Assembly (NCBI GenBank): GCA_964426545.1
Contig: CAYRQP010000025.1
Span: 1 to 19,191, forward strand
Origin: CAYRQP01 sp964426545
GTDB taxonomy: Bacteria; Fermentibacterota; Fermentibacteria; Fermentibacterales; JCC-6
DNA: 19,191 bases
Direction of reading: 5' to 3'
Under the pieces are notes generated by a model that worked only from the letters and a program-made list of their open reading frames with translations, was not told the DNA's origin and ran no database searches. This document shows positions 7,157 through 14,446 of this stretch, piece by piece (position 1 is the first letter of the stretch; the number at the start of each line of letters is the position of its first letter). The position numbers and the translations under genes are program-made.

Positions 7157-7705
7157 ATGACCATTCGTATGAAAACAGTTATCATTTCATTTCTGGCGGT
7201 ATTCCTGATTTCTGCATGCTGGAATCCTTTTGCACCGGAAACTGATCAGGGTGAAGAATATCAATATTACAATTCTCCGGACAGTGCTTATAAAGTCTTG
7301 AAGAATCTCGAATATGCTTATCTCAGTCGTGATATAGATCATTATCTTGCCTGCTTCAGAGATGATTTCGAATTTCATCTTCTTGAATGCGATTATGATG
7401 ATTATGACGAAGACGGTATAGAGGATACATATTGGGGACTGGACCTCGAAGAGTTGTTTCATGAATCGATGTTCAATTCAGTCTCATCAATCGAACTTAC
7501 TCTTTCCGGGACATCACAGCAGCCCTGGACCGGAGATTCGACAGGGATTGCGCAGCAACTTCAGCGTACATTTGACCTAAAGGTGTATCTCGATGCATCA
7601 GGGACAACGGGATACCGCGCAGCCGGTTCAGCGCTGTTCATATGCCGTCCTGATTCCAACAATGTCTGGTATGTCTGGAAATGGTTCGATAATTCGGATA
7701 CTTAA
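7157..7705 (+). CDS. Lipoprotein, possibly NTF2-like
   Basis: A 182-residue protein with a lipoprotein signal peptide: MTIRMKTVIISFLAVFLISA followed by Cys21 (lipobox LISAC), so it should be lipid-anchored in the envelope. The mature N-terminal part (PDSAYKVLKNLEYAYLSRDI, then HYLACFRDDFEFHL) has the look of the first helices and strand of NTF2/SnoaL-like domains, where a helix with 'YxxxDxxxYxxxFxxDF' is common; the rest is beta-rich and ends in NVWYVWKWFD, again typical for the final strands of that fold. The assignment is inference; ligand and role are unknown. An acidic stretch (DYDDYDEDGIED) might bind calcium. ATG 7169 (residue 5) is a possible alternative start. It is followed by a secreted protease 12 bases downstream and is divergent from the PEGA protein gene. 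Confidence 0.8.
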   Translation: MTIRMKTVIISFLAVFLISACWNPFAPETDQGEEYQYYNSPDSAYKVLKNLEYAYLSRDIDHYLACFRDDFEFHLLECDYDDYDEDGIEDTYWGLDLEELFHESMFNSVSSIELTLSGTSQQPWTGDSTGIAQQLQRTFDLKVYLDASGTTGYRAAGSALFICRPDSNNVWYVWKWFDNSDT

Positions 7706-7717
7706 GACATAGTCAAA

Positions 7718-9583
7718 ATGGCTGTTATCATCTTCTCTATTATTTTACAGACTACATTACCTTCCGCCTTTCCCGAGCCTGATGTCTGGTGGGTCTTTCT
7801 TAATGACAGGGGACCGAACTTAGAACAGCGTCTTGAAGAAAAGACAATCGAACTGCAGGACTCACCATCCCTTGAGAGGAGAATACAGAACGACTTGTAC
7901 GAAGCTGATGAACTCGACCTTGAACCCTGGGTCGGATATGTGGAGGAAGTTGAAGCAATCATCCCGGATAGAAATATGAGAACCACTTCACGGTATCTAA
8001 ACGCAGTCAGCGTTTCTGCAACGGAGAGAGAAATTACCGAGATTGCAGACCTAGTTTGCGTATCACATGTGCAACCGGTATGTGCAAGCACTTTCGAGAC
8101 TCCTTCGTTTCAGGAAGTATTCGAAACGGATGGCAGTATAACCTATCCGCAACTCTCGCAGATAGGGACAGATGAACTGCACATGCGCGGCTGGTATGGA
8201 TCAGAAGTAGTAATAGGGGTTCTCGATACAGGATTCAATCTCGTACATGAAGTGTTTAGTGATATTTCAATAATAGACTCTTATGATTTTATAAATTCGG
8301 ATTCGATAGTTTCATGGGAGTCCGGCGACCCTGCCGGGCAGTCTAATCACGGAACGGCAGTGCTGTCCATACTGGGCGGTTATTACGAAGGTACATTCAG
8401 CGGCGGTGCACCGGATGCCTTCTTTCTCCTCGCAAAGACTGAAGATATCAGCGATGAATATCAGGCAGAAGAAGACTATTGGGTTGCCGGACTTGAATGG
8501 CTTGAAGAAAATGGAGCCGAACTTGTAAGCAGTTCTCTTGGATATCTGGACTGGTATACCTATGAAGACCTCGACGGGAATACGGCAGTTACAACGCTTG
8601 TTGCAGACGCTGCCGCAAGCAGGGGGCTTCTTGTTTTTAACGCAGTCGGGAACGGCGGTCCGGCTTCCGGAACCTTGAATGCTCCGTCAGACGGGGATTC
8701 CGTCTTTGCAGTCGGTGGGGTAGATATTTATGGTGAGATAGCATCCTTTTCATCCCGCGGTCCCACATTCGATGGAAGAATCAAACCTCAGGCATGTGCC
8801 CTTGGAGTCAGTACAGTTCTGGCATATCATGGAGAACACACCTACAATGCAGGTAATGGTACATCCTTTGCCACACCGCTTACATCTTCGACAGCGGCAC
8901 TTCTCCTGGAAGCTCATTCGGAATGGACAATATTCGATGTAATGGATGCATTGCTTGTGACTGCTTCTCGCAGTGCCACGCCTGATAATGCTTATGGACG
9001 GGGAATAATCGATGCATATTCTGCGCTACTTTGTCGCTCAGTCACAGGATCTGTCAGGTGGAGTCTTGACGGATCGTATCTCGGTGGATATCCGCTCGAA
9101 CTTGAAATTGCAGGTTCGAAATTCAACATCACGACGAATCCATCGGGTTACTTTGCATTCTGCCCCGGAATTTACGGTGATTTCACCATTAAAGGCAGAA
9201 ACGGATTCGGAGAAATAATCGAAGTGTCCGGCTATCTGGATACTGCAGGTGTCGAAATAGAAGTATTTGTAGATTCGGTTGAAGGAGCAGTTTCACCATC
9301 GATTTATCCCAACCCCTGTTTTGGAATAGTCTATCTTGGCTTTGATGTTGCAGCAGGCACTGAAGATGTTTTATTAGACATATATGATGTAACAGGGGTA
9401 AGAGTATATTCAATCCTACGGGAATCACTTGCTGCAGGATCATACCGTGCTCCGCTGGAAGGTGAAGCAATAATCTGGGATTGCAGGGATGAAGGTGGCA
9501 ATGCAGTTGCTTCCGGGGTATATATCGCACGGCTGTTAATAGGGGAGAGTATTGAAATTATGAAGTTTTCGGTAGTAAGGTGA
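7718..9583 (+). CDS. Secreted subtilisin-like serine protease (S8) with C-terminal sorting-type beta domain
   Basis: A 621-residue exported protease. After a short signal peptide (about 1-17), residues 22-125 resemble an inhibitor-I9-like propeptide, ending YLNAVSVSATEREITEIADL. The catalytic triad is complete: Asp170 (GVLDTGF), His211 (NHGTAV) and Ser383 (GTSFATP), with oxyanion Asn312 (AVGNGG). After the protease domain (to about 440) comes a beta-sandwich segment (SVRWSLDGSYLGGYPLELEI), a carboxypeptidase-regulatory-like region, and then a C-terminal FlgD/type-A T9SS-like domain: SPSIYPNPCFG, LLDIYDVTGVRVY, GGNAVASGVYIARL. That ending is a known secretion/anchoring signal in Bacteroidetes-type systems; the presence of the secretion system itself cannot be seen here. 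No clear ribosome site precedes ATG 7718; the upstream lipoprotein gene ends 12 bases before, so coupling is likely. Confidence 0.93.
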   Translation: MAVIIFSIILQTTLPSAFPEPDVWWVFLNDRGPNLEQRLEEKTIELQDSPSLERRIQNDLYEADELDLEPWVGYVEEVEAIIPDRNMRTTSRYLNAVSVSATEREITEIADLVCVSHVQPVCASTFETPSFQEVFETDGSITYPQLSQIGTDELHMRGWYGSEVVIGVLDTGFNLVHEVFSDISIIDSYDFINSDSIVSWESGDPAGQSNHGTAVLSILGGYYEGTFSGGAPDAFFLLAKTEDISDEYQAEEDYWVAGLEWLEENGAELVSSSLGYLDWYTYEDLDGNTAVTTLVADAAASRGLLVFNAVGNGGPASGTLNAPSDGDSVFAVGGVDIYGEIASFSSRGPTFDGRIKPQACALGVSTVLAYHGEHTYNAGNGTSFATPLTSSTAALLLEAHSEWTIFDVMDALLVTASRSATPDNAYGRGIIDAYSALLCRSVTGSVRWSLDGSYLGGYPLELEIAGSKFNITTNPSGYFAFCPGIYGDFTIKGRNGFGEIIEVSGYLDTAGVEIEVFVDSVEGAVSPSIYPNPCFGIVYLGFDVAAGTEDVLLDIYDVTGVRVYSILRESLAAGSYRAPLEGEAIIWDCRDEGGNAVASGVYIARLLIGESIEIMKFSVVR

Positions 9584-9608
9584 ATTTACGGATGCGAGAA
9601 AAAGTAGA

Positions 9609-10112
9609 ATGATTGTGAGAATAGGAATTGTTATTGTAGTGCTTGCTGTTCTCTGGGTGCTGGGTGCGATTAATCCTGCGGAACTGCCCTGGCAGAACAG
9701 GAATTTTCAGATTATTGGACTTACATTACTGGCTTTCATTATATGGAGCGGAATTGAATCGCGTAGTAGAATCAGTCCCTACTCCAGTCTTCCGGAAGTA
9801 GTATTTACAGTGGCTCTTGTCATTAGTGCTGTAGATAGTTTTGTACTTGAATTAACAGTTATACAGGAGTCGTACTTCTTCAGATGGGCTGGCCTGGGCT
9901 TATTCGTTCTGGGTATCGTATCCCGTGTCTATGCATCCCGAAAAGGAATCCTTACTTATCATAGAGTAGGGAGAATATTTCTGTTAATCGGACTGCCGGT
10001 TGCATTCGGCAGCCTGCTGGGACTGGTGCTTGCTGTGGTTGCAGGGATTCCGATAGCATTAAGGGAAGAATTTCCGGTTGCTGATTACGAAGCAGAGGAA
10101 CCTGCAGAATGA
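9609..10112 (+). CDS. Integral membrane protein, weakly like isoprenylcysteine/phospholipid methyltransferases
   Basis: A 167-residue protein with about five membrane segments (roughly 3-20, 33-48, 64-85, 95-110, 122-148) and an acidic tail (EEFPVADYEAEEPAE). The order WAGLGLFVLGIVSRVYA, then YHRVGRIFLLIGLPVAFGS, then LVLAVVAGIPIALREEF resembles the ICMT/PEMT family layout, in which a helix precedes GPYxxVRHPxY and a final helix ends in EE. The catalytic 'RHP' region is absent, so it may be a relic or an unrelated helical protein; I do not assign a function. It overlaps dtd by 4 bases (ATGA), so it belongs to the same transcript as dtd and maf. Confidence 0.75.
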   Translation: MIVRIGIVIVVLAVLWVLGAINPAELPWQNRNFQIIGLTLLAFIIWSGIESRSRISPYSSLPEVVFTVALVISAVDSFVLELTVIQESYFFRWAGLGLFVLGIVSRVYASRKGILTYHRVGRIFLLIGLPVAFGSLLGLVLAVVAGIPIALREEFPVADYEAEEPAE

Positions 10113-10573
10113 AGACACTCCTACAGCGGGTATCGAGAGCATCTGTCAAGATAGAAGGTTCGAGAGTCGGAGAGATAGAACAGGGACTTCTTCTCCTTGT
10201 GGGCTTTGGCAGAGACGATACAGATAACGATCTCCGCTGGATGCTGAACAAGATACTGGGACTTAGGATATTTCCCGACGCATTTGGGAACATGAATCTA
10301 TCGGTAAATGACATTAAAGGAGAACTGCTCACAGTAAGTCAATTTACCCTTCATGCGGATTGCAGAAAGGGTAAGCGGCCCAGTTTTATGAAAACTGCTG
10401 AACCTCAGACAGCTGAACTTCTATATGACCTTTTTGTACAGATGATAGAAAACTCAGGACTGGTTTCACAATCCGGAAAGTTTGGGGCAATGATGCAGGT
10501 GGAACTTGTAAATGACGGACCTGTTACCATTTTGCTCGATTCTCCGTCGGAAAGGAAATCGGGAAGTGAGTAA
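10109..10573 (+). CDS. dtd: D-aminoacyl-tRNA deacylase
   Basis: A 154-residue cytosolic enzyme that hydrolyses D-amino acids (and mischarged glycine) from tRNA, keeping translation stereospecific. The length is close to the family norm of about 145-150. Both signature motifs are present: SQFTL (77-81, active-site Thr80) and NDGPVT (135-140), containing the Gly-cisPro pair that rejects L-amino acids. Other family segments are MKTLLQRVSRASVKIEG, KGKRPSF and GKFGAMMQVELVNDG. The gene overlaps its upstream neighbour by 4 bases and the GTG start of maf by 8, so the three are co-translated. The pairing of dtd with maf fits a quality-control and nucleotide-sanitation theme. Confidence 0.97.
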   Translation: MKTLLQRVSRASVKIEGSRVGEIEQGLLLLVGFGRDDTDNDLRWMLNKILGLRIFPDAFGNMNLSVNDIKGELLTVSQFTLHADCRKGKRPSFMKTAEPQTAELLYDLFVQMIENSGLVSQSGKFGAMMQVELVNDGPVTILLDSPSERKSGSE

Positions 10574-11150
10574 CTGGTGGTATCCATATGAAGTCCCGCT
10601 TGTACTGGCGAGCCGGTCTCCCCGCCGAAAAACAATCCTCGAATCCGCAAATATCCCTCTTGTTATCTCACCGGCTGATATCGATGAAACCGGTTTTGAA
10701 GGTACTCCTGCAGATACCGTGATTCACTGGGCTTCTCAAAAGGCAAAATATATAGCAGGAAAATTCCCCGAAAGCCCTGTCCTTGGTGTTGACACCCTTG
10801 TTGTATTGGATGAAGAACTTCTTGGCAAACCGCAATGCCACGACGGTGCATTTGCAATGCTGAATAGGCTTTCCGGAAGATGGCACACAGTCTTTGGCGG
10901 GGTTTGCCTTGTTTGGAACAAAAGAGACATAAGCTTTACCTTTGCAGAATCGACAGAAGTAAAATTCAGAGAATTATCTGCCGGTGAGATAGAAGCATAT
11001 ATCGCAACCGGTGAACCTATGGACAAGGCGGGGGCTTATGGGATCCAGGGCTACGGCTCGATGCTTGTTGAAAAAGTCGATGGATGCTACTTCAATGTAA
11101 TGGGGCTTCCAATTTCCCGGTTCATTGAGCGCTTAAACAAGAACAAATAA
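10566..11150 (+). CDS. maf: Maf family nucleoside triphosphate pyrophosphatase
   Basis: A 194-residue Maf protein, which hydrolyses dTTP/UTP or modified nucleotides to monophosphates and pyrophosphate. The hallmark LASRSPRRKTIL is at 14-25; the catalytic aspartate is D76 in VLGVDTLVV; further family segments are LLGKP, FRELSAGEIEAYIATGEPMD and AGAYGIQGYG, which has the Tyr/Gln-containing loop typical of the YhdE (dTTP/UTP) subgroup. I place the start at GTG 10566, preceded by GGAAAGGAAATCGGGAA; the longer frame to 10512 would add an unrelated, poorly conserved N-terminus inside dtd. A strong hairpin begins 3 bases after the stop. Confidence 0.95.
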   Translation: MSNWWYPYEVPLVLASRSPRRKTILESANIPLVISPADIDETGFEGTPADTVIHWASQKAKYIAGKFPESPVLGVDTLVVLDEELLGKPQCHDGAFAMLNRLSGRWHTVFGGVCLVWNKRDISFTFAESTEVKFRELSAGEIEAYIATGEPMDKAGAYGIQGYGSMLVEKVDGCYFNVMGLPISRFIERLNKNK

Positions 11151-11153
11151 AGA

Positions 11154-11198
11154 GGGACACCATAGAAATGGTGACAGGCGGCTTTTCTATGGTGTCCC
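11154..11198 (+). terminator. Hairpin after maf, likely terminator; belongs to GGGACAC repeat family
   Basis: A perfect 15-bp inverted repeat: GGGACACCATAGAAA (11154-11168) and TTTCTATGGTGTCCC (11184-11198), extended by one A-T pair, with a 15-base loop and followed by TTATTATT. It starts 3 bases after the maf stop, so it probably ends the membrane protein-dtd-maf transcript. Its GGGACAC/GTGTCCC tips recur at 11440-11462 and 19098-19191. Confidence 0.75.
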
Positions 11199-11245
11199 TT
11201 ATTATTCTGCAAACAGAGTTTCTATTATATGTGAAATACAGTTTT

Positions 11246-11325
11246 AGTGTCGTACTTCATCTTATTCCTCTTTAGTCCGGACTGCTTTGCCGCAGTCTAA
11301 AGTGGGAGAAGTGAAGTACGACACT
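11246..11325. repeat. Dispersed palindromic element, copy 2
   Basis: An 80-base imperfect palindrome with arms AGTGTCGTACTTCA (11246-11259) and TGAAGTACGACACT (11312-11325), a perfect 14-bp pairing, and a second inner stem around AGTCCGGACTGC (11274-11285) and GCAGTCT (11292-11298). It matches copy 1 at 521-592. It lies between the maf terminator and the convergent 3' end of the Omp28-like gene. Confidence 0.85.
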
Positions 11326-11353
11326 TGTGCTAGAATATAAGGTGGTGCAATAT

Positions 11354-11462
11354 CGGGACATTCTCCAAATTCACCGTGTAAACGGGAACACCAATGCAAT
11401 GCCCGCGAAGCGGACACGACTAAAGTCAAACAGCACAACGGGACACGAAGAAATCGTGTCCC
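11354..11462. repeat. Decayed GGGACA-motif array ending in a perfect hairpin
   Basis: CGGGACA-like words start at 11354, 11383, 11411 and 11439, spaced 28-29 bases, each differing from the others outside the core. The last lies in GGGACACGA-AGAAA-TCGTGTCCC (11440-11462), a 9-bp perfect hairpin whose final base is the first base of the minus-strand stop codon of the next gene. The sequence at 11435-11448 is the exact reverse complement of 14 bases inside the 27-bp tandem unit at the right edge. This may also end the minus-strand transcript, but no T tract follows on that strand. Confidence 0.6.
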
Positions 11463-12475
11463 TATATTACTACGATTGATTCGGTTACGGATATACCGTC
11501 GTTTGTTGTCAATCGGACGAAGTAGATTCCGGTTTCTTCTGCTGAAAAATCAACACGGCTTCCTGAGAAAACTGTTTCTGTCCCAACGGTATGTCCGCTG
11601 ATGTCATAAACCACAATGTTAGCTTGTTCTGTTCCTGCAAATGCAGCCTGCACGGTAAAACTACCGGCGGAAGGGCATGGGCCAATTGTTAATACCGGTT
11701 CCGTGGGGGCGGGAGATGTTCCTTCAATCCCGGTGGTAAGGTCCATGAACTTATCATAACTGGCATTCATTACTTCCTTGTCATCAGCACCGTACTCCTG
11801 AACGAAAGTTACCAGATAGAGATTGTCATTCACCCACTCGGTAATATCGTAATCAGCTTCGAAGTAGAGAGTATCGGGGTATGGACCAGAGAAAGTTACA
11901 ATTGGACCGGCGGGACCGAATAGATTATCCCTGAATGCCTGTTCGAATGTAGAACCCGCCCAGTATCCTGACCCGGGGATGTCGTCTTCCACAAGTGTTG
12001 CGAAAAGCCTCAATGTAGTCTGTGCGCCCAGATCTTGTTCTGCAACAAGTCCGACACTTACAGTACCGGTTTCATCGTCACCGTTTCTGGCGACAAAAAT
12101 TTCGAGATAGCAGGGCACCGAACTTCTCGTATTAAAGGAATTGGTAAGTCCTGATGAACTTGTCGGTGATGTTATTACTCCATCAAATTTAATCGTCGGG
12201 ACGGAATTTATGCCGTAAAATCCCTTTCTGGCATTTTGTTCGGGAGTGTTTGCCAGATAGATAGGATCGTTTGAACCAGGCCAGTTTACATGTACGCGAA
12301 TAACAGCAAGATCCCCGGCTATGAGATGTGAATTGATAAATGCATTAAGATCCGGTTCGAAACTCCAGCAAGGGTTGCACTGGTAGTTAGTGAAGTCCTC
12401 CAGCAGGATAACCCTGTCTGCAGCACCGGCTGTAAGCAAAGCAAGCAGCAGCAAAGTTATGATGATGGTTTTCAT
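11462..12475 (-). CDS. Secreted Omp28/thioredoxin-like protein with C-terminal sorting domain
   Basis: A 337-residue protein with signal peptide MKTIIITLLLLALLTAGAA and a ribosome site AAGGGAG before ATG 12475. Right after the signal is LLEDFTNYQCNPCWSFEP, a thioredoxin-like strand and CxxC (C33-x-x-C36) in the context seen in Omp28-type outer-membrane proteins; later YGINSVPTIKFDG contains the cis-proline (VPT) expected of the fold. A beta-rich middle domain follows. The C-terminus (about 265-337, IGPCPSAGSFTVQA, IVVYDISGHTVG, TGIYFVRLTTNDG) is a T9SS type A/FlgD-like sorting domain, related in layout to the end of the subtilase at 7718-9583. It probably acts outside or on the cell surface; redox activity is possible but not shown. 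It is divergent from tRNA-Ser(GGA). Confidence 0.88.
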   Translation of the reverse strand: MKTIIITLLLLALLTAGAADRVILLEDFTNYQCNPCWSFEPDLNAFINSHLIAGDLAVIRVHVNWPGSNDPIYLANTPEQNARKGFYGINSVPTIKFDGVITSPTSSSGLTNSFNTRSSVPCYLEIFVARNGDDETGTVSVGLVAEQDLGAQTTLRLFATLVEDDIPGSGYWAGSTFEQAFRDNLFGPAGPIVTFSGPYPDTLYFEADYDITEWVNDNLYLVTFVQEYGADDKEVMNASYDKFMDLTTGIEGTSPAPTEPVLTIGPCPSAGSFTVQAAFAGTEQANIVVYDISGHTVGTETVFSGSRVDFSAEETGIYFVRLTTNDGISVTESIVVI

Positions 12476-12603
12476 GAAGATCTCCCTTTCGGTTAGATTG
12501 AATTTGTTATATCCTTACTAATAACATATGAAATATAAGTCCTTAAAACATAAGTTTCAAACTATACTCAAGTATAAGGGATTTACTATATTAGCGAAAC
12601 CGC

Positions 12604-12695
12604 GGAGAGATGTCCGAGTGGTCGAAGGAGCACGGTTGGAAACCGTGTAGGGCGTGTATTCGTCCTCGAGGGTTCAAATCCCTCTCTCTCCGCCA
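12604..12695 (+). tRNA. tRNA-Ser (anticodon GGA)
   Basis: The acceptor GGAGAGA (12604-12610) pairs with TCTCTCC, then discriminator G and encoded CCA (12693-12695). The anticodon stem CACGG/CCGTG holds the loop TTGGAAA, anticodon GGA, reading UCC/UCU. A long variable arm (TAGGGCGTGTATTCGTCCTC) gives the class II form typical of serine tRNA. The T arm is GAGGG-TTCAAAT-CCCTC. Confidence 0.97.
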
Positions 12696-12753
12696 CAGAA
12701 GAAGTACAGAAATTTATATAGCCATGCGAAAACTTCCGGACAGGAGGTTGATA

Positions 12754-14304
12754 ATGCCGGATTCATTTTCAAGCGATACTTATGACGAATTATGCAATGA
12801 TGCGGAAAAATGTCTTGCTGAAGGTTCTATAGAACAGGCAAGGGAACAGCTTATCAAGGCGGTTTCTCTGATTCACACACGAGCGCGTGCAAGAAGTCTG
12901 CTTGCAGACGCCTGCATGGGAATGGAACTCTGGTCAGAAGCCCGAACCCAGCTTGAATCACTTCTAACCATAGACGAAGATAATCCGAAGAATATTCTGC
13001 GTCTTGGTCAGGTGCTTGAAGAACTGGGAGAGAAAGAACTGGCAATCGACAATTATGAAGTCGTCTTGAAAATGGAACCTGATAATCACATACCCGAAGT
13101 AGCCCTGAAAAGGTTGAAGCAGAATGAAGATAGCACAGGTTTCGATCTCGAACAGATATTCGCATCTTCAGAGTCGACTGCTGATGCAGTGGAAGAGGAA
13201 ACGAACGTCGAGTTTGAAATCATAAATGCAGATGATGACACTGATGAGGATGAGCCGGAAGAGGAAAGTTTTGTTCTTATAGACGAGGAAACTAAGCCGA
13301 GTGAAGCATTTTCAGATTTGATTAACCAGGATGAAAGCGAAGATGAAAATATAGATGTAGATCACCTCCTCCGGGAACTGGGGATTTCATCTGAAAATCC
13401 TGAAAATCCCAGTGATACTGAAGAAGATGACTCCGTATCTGAACTCCTGAACTCTCTCGGTGTGTCTTCGAAGGATGTGGACGCGGAAACTGATGACTAT
13501 GAGAGTTCGGGAGAAATGGTCATTGGGGGAGAGGAAGAAGAAGATGATGATGATGAGACTGACTCCGGAACGGCACAGGATACAGAAGAGAAGGAATCGA
13601 TAGAAATTCCGACCGCAGATGAAAAAGTTGTCGTTGAAGATGAAGAAGAAGGCACATATTCAAGTATAGAGGTACTGTTCGGGGAAACTGACACCGAAGA
13701 TAAAGACGCAGACGAAGAAAAGAAGGTCGAATCGATAGAAACTCAGGCATCGGATGACATAGACGAAGAAGACGAAACGGAATCCGTTGATTACACAGTC
13801 GAACAGTCTTCGGACAACAGATATTTCCAAAGAGTAACGCTGCATACCGGGATAATTATATTGAGAAGAGATCGTCTTCAGGCATTTGAGCACAAACTTC
13901 GGGTTGAGACTGTCGAATCTGCCACCGAACTAGTCAGTATCAGTGGCACAGGATGGTTTCTACTTCATGGGAAATCAGAAGAACTCGTGGTTATCGAAAA
14001 ACCGGGCTGCATCACTGTCAGGGAAAGTGCTGTTGTCTTGAAAGACCCTAAAATCAAGGAAGAGAGTGTTAAAATCTGTCCCGATGCAGAATTCATTAAG
14101 CTGGATGCAAATGATTCACTTCCATTGATAATGCAGATAAATGAATGCAGTATACTGGAAGCTTCTTCTCCAAATCCATCTCTTGTTGCTGATTCGAGAT
14201 GTTTAATGGCATTCGAGAAGACAGTGAAAGTAGCAGACGCGGATTTAGCCGGATATCTGGAGTTTTCGGGGTACGGATATATCTATCTGAGTTCCGCCAC
14301 TTGA
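12754..14304 (+). CDS. TPR protein with acidic linker and AIM24-like C-terminal domain
   Basis: I place the start at ATG 12754, which has AGGAGG 6-7 bases upstream; the frame extends back into tRNA-Ser, which is not coding. The 516-residue product has three parts. Residues about 5-115 are TPR helices (DELCNDAEKCLAEGSIEQAR, AIDNYEVVLKMEPDNH). Residues about 120-350 are a low-complexity Glu/Asp/Ser linker. Residues about 357-516 form a beta-rich domain with twice-repeated 'SGxGxxxL' elements (VSISGTGWFLLHG and LEFSGYGYIYLSS) and SLVADSRCLMAFEKTVKV, which resembles the AIM24/TIGR00266 beta-sandwich family of unknown function. There is no signal peptide, so it is probably cytosolic and a scaffold. 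It lies between two tRNA genes and before a PP2C-like membrane protein gene on the same strand. The AIM24 link is moderately secure. Confidence 0.82.
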   Translation: MPDSFSSDTYDELCNDAEKCLAEGSIEQAREQLIKAVSLIHTRARARSLLADACMGMELWSEARTQLESLLTIDEDNPKNILRLGQVLEELGEKELAIDNYEVVLKMEPDNHIPEVALKRLKQNEDSTGFDLEQIFASSESTADAVEEETNVEFEIINADDDTDEDEPEEESFVLIDEETKPSEAFSDLINQDESEDENIDVDHLLRELGISSENPENPSDTEEDDSVSELLNSLGVSSKDVDAETDDYESSGEMVIGGEEEEDDDDETDSGTAQDTEEKESIEIPTADEKVVVEDEEEGTYSSIEVLFGETDTEDKDADEEKKVESIETQASDDIDEEDETESVDYTVEQSSDNRYFQRVTLHTGIIILRRDRLQAFEHKLRVETVESATELVSISGTGWFLLHGKSEELVVIEKPGCITVRESAVVLKDPKIKEESVKICPDAEFIKLDANDSLPLIMQINECSILEASSPNPSLVADSRCLMAFEKTVKVADADLAGYLEFSGYGYIYLSSAT

Positions 14305-14352
14305 TGAAGCCGGTTCCTTTTTCATTGTTCTTTCCCGAAATTTCTTAACTGC

Positions 14353-14428
14353 GGGGATGTAGCTCAGTTGGTAGAGCGCTGCCTTCGCAAGGCAGAGGTC
14401 GGCGGTTCGACCCCGCTCATCTCCACCA
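14353..14428 (+). tRNA. tRNA-Ala (anticodon CGC)
   Basis: The acceptor GGGGATG (14353-14359) pairs with CATCTCC (14418-14424) with a G3-U70 wobble, the main alanine identity element. The D arm is GCTC-AGTTGGTA-GAGC, the anticodon stem CTGCC/GGCAG with loop TTCGCAA gives CGC, and the T arm is GGCGG-TTCGACC-CCGCT. Discriminator A and CCA (14426-14428) are encoded. It reads GCG. Confidence 0.97.
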
Positions 14429-14446
14429 GTTATTTGCAGGAGCAGG

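Noticed and set aside
10512..10565. Longer N-terminus of Maf from 10512
   Set aside because: It lies inside dtd and adds sequence not typical of Maf; GTG 10566 has a good purine-rich ribosome site.
11462..12475. Thiol-disulfide oxidoreductase of DsbA type
   Set aside because: The CNPC context and long beta-rich C-terminus with a sorting domain fit Omp28-like proteins better; no DsbA helical insert is seen.
12610..12753. N-terminal extension of the TPR protein back to 12610
   Set aside because: It would run through tRNA-Ser(GGA). ATG 12754 has an AGGAGG ribosome site.
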